36,165 bases of DNA from an uncultured Eubacteriales bacterium. GTDB lineage: Bacteria > Bacillota > Clostridia > Lachnospirales > Lachnospiraceae. Both the position numbers and the translations under genes were made by a program. Of the stretch, positions 29,871 to 36,165 are shown piece after piece. The stretch covers positions 1 through 36,165 of the forward strand of contig UQYF01000027.1 in the NCBI GenBank assembly GCA_900545175.1, in the 5' to 3' direction. The notes beneath the pieces are model-generated. The model was not told the origin of the DNA, ran no database searches, and saw only the letters and a program-made list of their open reading frames with translations. Every line of letters begins with the position of its first letter. The stretch's first letter is position 1.

Positions 29871-31022
29871 ATGAATATTGTAGTAGCAATCGATTCGTTA
29901 AAGGGCAGTCTGAGTTCATTAGAGGCAGGTGCGGCTGTATCGGAAGGTATTCACAGGGCGATGAAGGATGCGAATGTAGTTGTCCGTCCTCTGGCTGACG
30001 GTGGAGAAGGTACAGTGGAGGCGCTGGCACTTGGAATGAATGGACGGATTGAGAAGGTTATGGTTACAGGACCGCTTGGAGCTAAGGTGGAAGCCGCTTA
30101 CGGAATCGTAGATGCGGCAAAGACAGCAATCATAGAAATGTCGGCAGCAGCCGGAATTACATTGTTGGATGAAAAGGAAAGAAATCCGTTAGACACGACT
30201 ACCTTTGGGGTTGGTGAGCTGATATGTGATGCCATAGCAAAAGGATGTCGTAATTTTATCGTAGGCATTGGAGGGAGTGCGACAAATGACGGTGGTATAG
30301 GAATGTTAAATGCTTTAGGTTATGAATTTCTAGATGCCGATGGCAGGCAGGTTCCATTTGGTGCGAAAGGATTGGCTTTGCTTGAAAAGATATCCGATGA
30401 GCACGTTATACCTGTGCTTAAGGAATGCCACTTTAAAGTAGCATGTGATGTGACGAACACTTTATGTGGTGAACAAGGCTGCAGTGCAGTTTTCGGACCT
30501 CAAAAGGGTGCAACGCCGGATATGATTGTACAGATGGATGAGTGGCTTGCACACTATGCGAAGCTTACCGGCGAAAAGTATCCGAAGGCAGATATGAATC
30601 AGACCGGAACAGGTGCAGCGGGAGGACTTGGTTTTGCTTTTCTTTCATACACTGATGCGGTATTAGAGCCGGGAGTAAAAATTATTCTTGATGAGACAAG
30701 ACTGGAGAATTATATAAAAAATGCTGATATTGTTGTCACAGGCGAGGGAAGATTAGACAGCCAGACGGTTATGGGAAAAGCGCCGATAGGAGTGGCTGCC
30801 ATTGCAAAAAAATATGGCAAACCTGTTATAGCATTTTCAGGGTGCGTTACCGATGATGCGGTGCTTAGCAATGAACATGGCATAGATGCATTCTTTCCGA
30901 TACTGCGGACGGTGACTACACTTGACGAGGCAATGAACTCGGAAAATGCGGGGAGAAATATGATTTTGACAGCTGAGCAGGTGTTCAGGCTTATAAAAAT
31001 GTGCCATTTGTCAAGGATATAG
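29871..31022 (+). CDS. glxK: glycerate kinase (GlxK/GarK type)
   Basis: Phosphorylates D-glycerate to a phosphoglycerate (2-phosphoglycerate in the characterised GarK type), feeding glycolysis. From the ATG at 29871 it has 383 residues, the usual size; an upstream in-frame extension would be translated through the hairpin leader and is rejected. Family marks are IVVAIDSLKGSLSS at the N-terminus, PLADGGEGTVEAL, GVGELI...GIGGSATNDGGIGML, GTGAAGGLGFA and VTGEGRLDSQT. The likely ribosome binding site GGGGA is only 6 nt from ATG and directly abuts HP4. It stands alone; no tartronate-semialdehyde or hydroxypyruvate gene is adjacent. The gene symbol follows family usage. Confidence 0.93.
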   Translation: MNIVVAIDSLKGSLSSLEAGAAVSEGIHRAMKDANVVVRPLADGGEGTVEALALGMNGRIEKVMVTGPLGAKVEAAYGIVDAAKTAIIEMSAAAGITLLDEKERNPLDTTTFGVGELICDAIAKGCRNFIVGIGGSATNDGGIGMLNALGYEFLDADGRQVPFGAKGLALLEKISDEHVIPVLKECHFKVACDVTNTLCGEQGCSAVFGPQKGATPDMIVQMDEWLAHYAKLTGEKYPKADMNQTGTGAAGGLGFAFLSYTDAVLEPGVKIILDETRLENYIKNADIVVTGEGRLDSQTVMGKAPIGVAAIAKKYGKPVIAFSGCVTDDAVLSNEHGIDAFFPILRTVTTLDEAMNSENAGRNMILTAEQVFRLIKMCHLSRI

Positions 31023-31391
31023 TGTAGATTTTAATTGGTGCCCAAAACTGATTTTTTCCTAAATAGAGGAATTCTTAAGCATAATGCCCGAAGTTAATGT
31101 GACATCAAACATGCCTATGGGCTTGTATTTAAGTATATTGAAACAATTTGTAATACCGTTAGGATTTACATAAACTGCGGCTATATGTCTCTTAATAATC
31201 CTGCAAAAATGTATGAGAGAGTATATTTTCTGCAGCCGGCTGAATTTGCATAAATTCTCATTTTCTAACTAAAACTTAATTCTGCCGCACCCACCGCTTT
31301 GTAATCTGCCAGAGTTGTCAAAGCTCCTTCTTTCCTGCTTTATTTTATATCTGAATTATATCTAAGAGTAACCACCAAATTTAAAAGCCCC
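31023..31391. other. long AT-rich intergenic region before guaA, no gene seen
   Basis: No frame here has both a start with ribosome binding site and protein-like composition. The minus strand has a short open stretch at about 31275-31350 that could encode a tail ending GGCGRIKF, but it lacks a start codon and I do not call it a gene; it might be a remnant. No clear terminator for glycerate kinase is visible. I looked for a purine riboswitch core ahead of guaA and see none. Confidence 0.4.
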
Positions 31392-31420
31392 TTGCTAATC
31401 CACACCTTTTATTGTATGAT
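31392..31420 (+). promoter_or_regulatory. sigma-A promoter for guaA
   Basis: TTGCTA (31392-31397), exactly 17 nt, then TATGAT (31415-31420, five of six). The predicted start near 31427 gives a leader of about 65 nt, too short for a full riboswitch. The leader can form AAGCT/AGCTT and AATGCT/AGCATT stems at about 31427-31462. Confidence 0.65.
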
Positions 31421-31493
31421 AAGAATAATGCTAAGCTATATAAGCTTTTAAATAAGCATTAATAGAGTCATAAAAAATACAGGAGGAAATACC

Positions 31494-33122
31494 ATGAGCA
31501 GAGAAATGGTAGTCGTTATTGACTTTGGCGGTCAATACAACCAGTTGGTTGCAAGACGTGTCAGAGAATGTAATGTATACTGTGAGATATACTCATACAA
31601 GACGGATATCGAGAAGATTAAGGCCATGAATCCGAAGGGCATTATTCTTACAGGTGGTCCTAACAGCTGCTACGAACCCGGCGCTCCGACATGCACCGAA
31701 GAGCTCTTTAATCTCGGTGTTCCGGTGCTTGGTCTGTGCTACGGCGCACAGCTTATGATGCATGTTCTCGGTGGCAAGGTTGAAAAAGCGCCTGTGCGCG
31801 AATATGGCAAGACAGAGGTTTTTGTCGATACAACATCACCTTTATTCAAGGGAGTCGGAAGTCAGGCAGACAATGTAGCCGGAATTACATGTGACGACCA
31901 CAAGAGTAATACTAATGTAACATCCTGTTGGATGAGCCATTTTGATTATATATCCAAAATAGCTCCGGGCTTCAGAATTGTCGCACATACAGCAGACTGT
32001 CCTGTCGCAGCAGCTCAGAATGAGTCTAAGAATCTCTATGCAATCCAGTTCCACCCGGAAGTACTTCATACTCTTGAAGGAACCAAGATGCTTGAAAACT
32101 ACGTTAAGGGTGTATGTGGTTGTGCCGGTGACTGGAAGATGGATTCCTTCGTTGAGAATACTATCAAAGACATCCGCAAAAAAGTAGGTGATGGCAAAGT
32201 ATTGCTTGCACTCTCAGGCGGTGTTGATTCCTCAGTTGCAGCCGGTCTTCTTTCAAGAGCAATCGGAAAGCAGCTCACCTGCGTATTCGTAGACCATGGT
32301 CTTTTACGCAAAAATGAGGGCGATGAAGTTGAAGCTGTATTCGGTTCTAACGGACAGTTCGATCTTAACTTTATCAGAGTTAATGCACAGGAGCGCTATT
32401 ACAATAAGCTTGCAGGCGTGACAGAACCTGAGCGCAAGCGTAAAATTATAGGTGAAGAGTTCATACGAGTATTCGAAGAGGAAGCGAAGAAAATCGGTGC
32501 TGTTGACTTCCTTGCACAGGGAACAATCTATCCTGATGTTGTTGAGTCAGGTCTTGGCGGCGAGTCAGCAGTAATCAAATCGCACCACAATGTCGGTGGT
32601 CTTCCTGATTTTGTTGATTTCAAGGAAATTATTGAACCGCTCCGTGACCTTTTCAAGGATGAAGTCCGCAAAGCCGGTCTTGAACTTGGCATTCCTGAGC
32701 GCCTTGTATTCCGTCAGCCATTCCCAGGTCCGGGACTTGGAATCAGAATTATCGGTGAAGTCAATGCCGAAAAAGTCCGCATTGTTCAGGATGCTGATGC
32801 AATCTACCGCGAGGAAGTTGACAAAGCTGTCGAAGCTTACAAGAGTGAGCATGGCACAGCTCCGGCATGGATGCCTAATCAGTACTTTGCAGCGCTTACT
32901 AACATGCGTTCAGTCGGTGTTATGGGTGATGAGCGTACCTATGATTATGCCGTTGCACTTCGCGCAGTGAACACAATAGATTTCATGACTGCCGAGTCAG
33001 CACAGATTCCATTTGAAGTGCTTCAGACTGTAATGAGCAGAATTATAAATGAAGTCAGAGGAGTCAATCGAGTATTCTATGACTTGACAAGTAAACCACC
33101 TGGGACGATTGAGTTTGAATAG
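31494..33122 (+). CDS. guaA: GMP synthase (glutamine-hydrolysing)
   Basis: Converts XMP, ATP and glutamine to GMP. The N-terminal glutaminase domain has GGPNS, the nucleophile C82 in GLCYGAQ, and H187/E189 in FHPE. The PP-loop ATP domain has LSGGVDSS (241-247), and the C-terminal dimerisation domain ends KPPGTIEFE. Length is 542 residues against about 510-525 usual; the excess sits in the glutaminase domain at about 122-144, between SPLFKG and CWMSH, where most homologues have only a few residues. AGGAGGA ribosome binding site and a good promoter precede it. The 3' end is followed by direct repeats and then AT-rich accessory genes. Confidence 0.97.
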   Translation: MSREMVVVIDFGGQYNQLVARRVRECNVYCEIYSYKTDIEKIKAMNPKGIILTGGPNSCYEPGAPTCTEELFNLGVPVLGLCYGAQLMMHVLGGKVEKAPVREYGKTEVFVDTTSPLFKGVGSQADNVAGITCDDHKSNTNVTSCWMSHFDYISKIAPGFRIVAHTADCPVAAAQNESKNLYAIQFHPEVLHTLEGTKMLENYVKGVCGCAGDWKMDSFVENTIKDIRKKVGDGKVLLALSGGVDSSVAAGLLSRAIGKQLTCVFVDHGLLRKNEGDEVEAVFGSNGQFDLNFIRVNAQERYYNKLAGVTEPERKRKIIGEEFIRVFEEEAKKIGAVDFLAQGTIYPDVVESGLGGESAVIKSHHNVGGLPDFVDFKEIIEPLRDLFKDEVRKAGLELGIPERLVFRQPFPGPGLGIRIIGEVNAEKVRIVQDADAIYREEVDKAVEAYKSEHGTAPAWMPNQYFAALTNMRSVGVMGDERTYDYAVALRAVNTIDFMTAESAQIPFEVLQTVMSRIINEVRGVNRVFYDLTSKPPGTIEFE

Positions 33123-33170
33123 AGAAAAAACGCTCAGAATGACCGAAAACACTGGATTTACAGGAAGCGT

Positions 33171-33213
33171 GGTTGCAAATTGGTTGCAAAAAAGTGTTAT
33201 CAATTTGTTATCA
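33171..33213 (+). repeat. paired direct repeats just after guaA
   Basis: GTTGCAAATTG is followed by GTTGCAAAAAA, and GTTATCAATTT by GTTATCAGAAT; both pairs have an 11-bp period, near one helical turn. They begin about 50 nt after the guaA stop codon. Such closely spaced direct repeats resemble the arm-type binding sites of tyrosine integrases, and the guaA 3' end is a known integration site, but no integrase gene is present. Confidence 0.4.
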
Positions 33214-33238
33214 GAATGATTTTAATGTGTAGATAGGG

Positions 33239-33264
33239 AATGCCGCAGAGGAATCTGCGGCATT
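33239..33264 (+). terminator. hairpin, probable guaA terminator
   Basis: AATGCCGCAGA pairs perfectly with TCTGCGGCATT (11 bp) around a GGAA tetraloop, followed by TGTTGT, a poor T-tract. It lies 117 nt after guaA. A hairpin with almost the same stem ends the kinase gene at 34632-34658. Confidence 0.6.
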
Positions 33265-33350
33265 TGTTGTAGGTAGATGATATCATGGAATAAATAAGAT
33301 TAGTGTGCTAGAATGAAGTTATAAGTAAAATGATAGAAAGGAAACTTGAT

Positions 33351-33998
33351 ATGTCAATAATTTCGATTAACGCGCGAAGCAGTATCAGAATTAGAGGAAC
33401 GAAGGTGGTATATTTTGATCCGTTTAAGATTGCGGAGGAGAGACATGACGCAGATTTTATTTTTGTGACGCATGAGCATTATGACCATTTTTCACCGGAA
33501 GATATTAGAAAAGTTTCTAAAGAGCAGACGATATTAGTTGCACCATATAGTATGAAACAGGTTGTATGTGAACAAGTCGGTAAAATGGTAAGTTGTGTAG
33601 AGTATGTTAACGCTGAGGAGTCTGGAACCGAATTAAATCGAGAGGACATTTTGATAAAATGGGTACCAGCGTATAATATTAACAAGCCATTTCATACAAG
33701 GGAAATGGGATGGGTAGGATATGTTGTAACCCTTGATGGTGAGACATATTTCGTGACAGGAGATACTGATGCGAATGAAGATAACATAGATGTGCAGTGT
33801 GATATTTTGCTTGTGCCTTGCGGCGGAAAATATACTTTTGACGTTAAGGAAGCTGCTGAGTTTACACAAAAGATTAAACCTAAAAAGGTTATATCGACTC
33901 ATTACACGGATGTAATTGGAGAGTCTGAGGTTGGGGATAGATTCAAAAGAGCAACCATGGAATTGTCGCAAGATATTGAGATTGAAGTAATGTTATAA
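33351..33998 (+). CDS. MBL-fold metal-dependent hydrolase (UlaG-like group)
   Basis: From the ATG at 33351 it has 215 residues, with AAAGGA about 8 nt upstream; an in-frame ATG at 33330 lacks a site. The metal motif THEHYDHFSPED (H41, H43, D45, H46) is the metallo-beta-lactamase HxHxDH signature, followed by VTGDTDAN and a late ISTHYTD. The short opening IRIRGTKVVYFDPF is typical of the UlaG/UPF0173-type group, which includes sugar-lactonases and many uncharacterised hydrolases; substrate unknown. It is more AT-rich than guaA and lies 43 nt upstream of the kinase gene, probably as an operon. Confidence 0.88.
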   Translation: MSIISINARSSIRIRGTKVVYFDPFKIAEERHDADFIFVTHEHYDHFSPEDIRKVSKEQTILVAPYSMKQVVCEQVGKMVSCVEYVNAEESGTELNREDILIKWVPAYNINKPFHTREMGWVGYVVTLDGETYFVTGDTDANEDNIDVQCDILLVPCGGKYTFDVKEAAEFTQKIKPKKVISTHYTDVIGESEVGDRFKRATMELSQDIEIEVML

Positions 33999-34041
33999 GA
34001 ACGAATTTAATAAAGAGTTTTAAATGTAGGAGTGAACATAT

Positions 34042-34632
34042 ATGATACGTGGCATTGCCATTATGGGATTGAACGGGTGCGGAAAATCTACACTTGCACA
34101 TACTATTGCAAAAAGGCTTGATTTTTATGAGATGGATGTAGAAGATTATTATTTTCCGGAACAAAAGAACTCTCGCCAAGCTGTTCTGGAACAACAATAT
34201 GATGTTAAATGTGAGTATAAAGGGGAACTTCCGTATTCTATGCCACGCTCAGCAAAAGAAGTGCAGGAAATGATCCGTAATGACATAGAAAAGCATCCGC
34301 AGTTTGTTATTTCTGGCGTAACAATGAATTGGGATGAGGATATATTGTCTGTGATAGATGTAGCATTTATTCTTGAGGTTCCTGCGGAGGAACGGGTGAA
34401 GCGGGTACAACATCGGGAAGAGGTTAGGTTTGGTTCACGTGTTATGTCTGGCGGAGATATGTATGAGCAGCAAAAGGCATTTAGAGAAATTATTGGTAAT
34501 AGAAGCAACGAACGGGTTGAAGAAAGTGCCAATAGGTTGCATTGTAAGAAAGTGAGATTAGATGGTACGAAAAGCATTGAAGATAGTATCGGTCGTATTA
34601 TGTGTGTATTAGAGGAAATTGGTATAGGGTGA
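34042..34632 (+). CDS. P-loop kinase of the small-molecule kinase (AAA_33/adenylate kinase-like) type
   Basis: A 196-residue protein with a ribosome binding site AGGAG before ATG. Walker A is GLNGCGKST (9-17) near the start, with a hydrophobic strand before it. A later FVISGVTMNW and AFILEVPAEERVKRV give the Walker B-like strand and the lid-region arginines of nucleoside-monophosphate kinase folds. This is the pattern of small orphan kinases annotated as AAA-family ATPases near resistance or acetyltransferase genes; the substrate is unknown. The stop codon TGA is inside the 5' base of the terminator hairpin. Confidence 0.82.
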   Translation: MIRGIAIMGLNGCGKSTLAHTIAKRLDFYEMDVEDYYFPEQKNSRQAVLEQQYDVKCEYKGELPYSMPRSAKEVQEMIRNDIEKHPQFVISGVTMNWDEDILSVIDVAFILEVPAEERVKRVQHREEVRFGSRVMSGGDMYEQQKAFREIIGNRSNERVEESANRLHCKKVRLDGTKSIEDSIGRIMCVLEEIGIG

Positions 34633-34658
34633 GTGCCGCAGAGTGTATCTGCGGCATT
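34632..34658 (+). terminator. terminator hairpin overlapping the kinase stop codon
   Basis: GTGCCGCAGA pairs with TCTGCGGCAT (nine Watson-Crick pairs plus an outer G-T) around GTGTA, followed by TTCTTG. Its stem core TGCCGCAGA/TCTGCGGCA is the same as in the guaA terminator at 33239-33264. Confidence 0.65.
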
Positions 34659-34687
34659 TCTTGCAGTTAGAAGGATGTAAAAAAAGC

Positions 34688-34754
34688 AAAAACGGAAAGG
34701 TTTTTCGGAAAAGTCGCGTTATTATATAAGTGTAGCTACAAAAAAACGGAAAGG
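34688..34754 (+). promoter_or_regulatory. 13-bp direct repeats around the AraC-phosphotransferase promoter
   Basis: AAAAACGGAAAGG occurs identically at 34688-34700 and 34742-34754, 54 bp apart; the second copy contains the ribosome binding site of the downstream gene. Between them a TATATA -10-like box (34732-34737) with a weak TTTTTC -35 fits a promoter. The repeats could be binding sites for the AraC head of the encoded protein. Confidence 0.45.
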
Positions 34755-34763
34755 AGTGTAAGC

Positions 34764-36059
34764 GTGTACAGAGAAATAATACAAGATAGTATTGACTATA
34801 TTGAAGAAAACATCAAATGTGATATTTCGGCAGCGGAATTGAGCGAAAAAGCCGGATTTTCATTGTTCCACTATTATAGATTGTTTCAGACTGCAGTTGG
34901 AATGCCTGTAATGCAGTATATATTAAGGCGCAGATTGCTGAATGCCATTTATGACATAGAATGTGGAAATAAAATGATTGATGTGGCATTGTTATATGGT
35001 TTTGAAACCCATGCCGGTTTTTACAAAGCATTTGCACGTGAATTTGGATGTACACCTGCACAGTACTTGAAACTGCATAGGGTGAAAAAGCCTTATAGAA
35101 TCAATATTGTTAAGGAGGAACATGTAATGGTTACACATAAAAAAGCGACAAGTATTTTAAAGAAGTGGGGATTGGAGAATGAAACCATTTCTGATATTTA
35201 CTACGGAGGAAGCGGTAACAGGAATGAGAATGCTTTCTATATTGGCAAGGACTATGTTTTAAAATTTTCAGCAAACTTGGGTAAACTTAAGAATCACATT
35301 ACCATTTCGAAAGCATTGGAAAATGCGGGATTGTTTGCAGCGACACCGGTGAAAACTTTGGAAGGAGAGGAATATATCGCAGATGGAGAGCTATATTTTT
35401 GCTTATCAAAACGCTTGGAAGGTCAGCAGATAAAGATTAACAACATGTATGAAGATGATTTGGTAGGGAATGCTCGTTTCGTAGGCGAAGTGATAGGGCA
35501 GCTCAGTAAAGCATTGGAAAATGTGGAGGTATTGGTGAAAGATGCCAATATCTATGAGAGTGTCAAAAACTGGGCGATTCCGCAACTAAGAGGAAAGATT
35601 AATGTATCGGAAGAGGTTTTTGCGGATTATGTAGAAAACTTTGGAAAGATATTGGAGAATCTTCCTGTACAAGTGATTCACAGGGACCCTAATCCCGGAA
35701 ATATCATTGTAGCTGAAGGTAAATGGGGATTCATTGACTTTGAATTGAGCGAAAGAAATATCAGAATTTTTGACCCTTGCTATGCGGCAACAGCTATTCT
35801 GTCAGAAAGTTTTGAGTTTGGAAATGAATCCAAATTAGCGAAGTGGATTCAGATATATAAAAACATCATCTACGGATATGATGATGTAGTAAAACTTGCA
35901 GCTGCAGAGAAAAAAGCAGTGCCGTATGTGGTTTTGTCCAATCAGTTGATTGCACTTGCCTGGTTTGAAGGGAAGGAAAAGTACCAAGAAATATTTGAAA
36001 TCAACAAAAAGATGACGGAATGGCTTGTGTCTGTATGGAGAGAGTTAAGTGTCGAGTGA
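34764..36059 (+). CDS. AraC-family DNA-binding domain fused to an APH-type phosphotransferase
   Basis: A 431-residue protein with a GTG start and AAAGGAG about 9 nt upstream. Residues 5-110 are a complete AraC double helix-turn-helix (ISAAELSEKAGFSLFHYYRLF, DVALLYGFETHAGFYKAF, GCTPAQYLK). From about 125 an aminoglycoside-phosphotransferase fold follows, with the catalytic loop HRDPNPGN (H306, D308) and the metal aspartate in GFIDFELSE (D325). It could be an antibiotic or small-molecule kinase whose own head detects exposure, or a regulator with a ligand-binding kinase fold. The G-loop is hard to see, so activity is uncertain. AT-rich composition matches the two genes before it. Confidence 0.9.
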   Translation: MYREIIQDSIDYIEENIKCDISAAELSEKAGFSLFHYYRLFQTAVGMPVMQYILRRRLLNAIYDIECGNKMIDVALLYGFETHAGFYKAFAREFGCTPAQYLKLHRVKKPYRINIVKEEHVMVTHKKATSILKKWGLENETISDIYYGGSGNRNENAFYIGKDYVLKFSANLGKLKNHITISKALENAGLFAATPVKTLEGEEYIADGELYFCLSKRLEGQQIKINNMYEDDLVGNARFVGEVIGQLSKALENVEVLVKDANIYESVKNWAIPQLRGKINVSEEVFADYVENFGKILENLPVQVIHRDPNPGNIIVAEGKWGFIDFELSERNIRIFDPCYAATAILSESFEFGNESKLAKWIQIYKNIIYGYDDVVKLAAAEKKAVPYVVLSNQLIALAWFEGKEKYQEIFEINKKMTEWLVSVWRELSVE

Positions 36060-36165
36060 GAATACGATTTATAATCGATTGTTCTTGAAATGAGTTGGAT
36101 ATTGTATTAATGCGAGACCGTTTCAAGTTTTGTGTAAACGTTAAAAACTGATATAAGATTTGTGA
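36060..36165. other. window end, no feature seen
   Basis: AT-rich non-coding sequence after the AraC-phosphotransferase stop. A short GATTTATAATC dyad at 36066-36076 is the only local symmetry; no terminator or start of another gene is evident. Confidence 0.4.

Noticed and set aside
31275..31350. Possible short minus-strand peptide ending GGCGRIKF
   Set aside because: The frame lacks any start codon with a ribosome binding site and is closed by a stop just upstream; at most a remnant.
31023..31493. Purine riboswitch before guaA
   Set aside because: The promoter at 31392-31420 leaves a leader of about 65 nt and I see no purine-aptamer core in the region.

Overview
The window looks like chromosomal DNA from a low-to-moderate GC Gram-positive anaerobe of the class Clostridia, most likely family Lachnospiraceae. 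I judge this from the gene types: luxS, a split ThrE exporter, a fused homocysteine methyltransferase/MTHFR, a DUF3737 beta-helix protein, a DHHW-type SGNH protein, and an XRE-aminotransferase fusion. Strong AGGAGG-like ribosome binding sites agree. Genus is not assignable from the sequence alone.

Layout. 1-1653 is AT-rich: a small unknown gene, an Imm1-like immunity gene and a membrane-anchored metallophosphoesterase. 1753-5086 has a small membrane protein, then the agmatine-to-putrescine genes aguA and aguB with a CpeT-like unknown gene between them. 5433-8066 is an ABC transporter with ATPase and FtsX-type permease in one chain. 8141-10843 (minus strand) has a patatin-like lipase and a two-gene threonine/serine exporter. 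11257-12453 has luxS and, convergent to it, udk. 12556-23908 is a sugar-degrading region: GH27, a MocR regulator overlapping a GH2 enzyme, DUF3737, a MalY-type C-S lyase, a divergent chimeric response regulator and a GH51 arabinofuranosidase. No sugar transporter lies with them. 24260-31022 has HMT-MTHFR, the XRE-AlaA-like fusion, a DHHW protein with a low-complexity insert, and glycerate kinase behind a very structured leader. 31494-33122 is guaA. Behind it are three AT-rich accessory-type genes: an MBL hydrolase, a P-loop kinase and an AraC-phosphotransferase fusion.

Metabolic threads: polyamine synthesis (aguA/aguB), the activated methyl cycle (LuxS makes homocysteine, HMT-MTHFR can remethylate it, the MalY-type lyase may also make it), nucleotide supply (udk, guaA) and breakdown of galactose- and arabinose-containing plant glycans (GH27, GH2, GH51).

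The most distinctive non-coding content is three families of dispersed, palindrome-rich repeats, mostly right at gene ends. Family A has an intact copy of 206 bp with 21-bp inverted ends, plus four partial or degenerate copies. Family B is a 307-bp fold-back element plus a half copy. Family C is a 35-nt palindromic unit found as pairs upstream of aguA and of HMT-MTHFR. A chain of four hairpins, with possible alternative pairings and a candidate 24-codon leader peptide, precedes glycerate kinase and is the best candidate here for an undescribed regulatory RNA. I found no CRISPR array, tRNA, rRNA, intact transposase or integrase.
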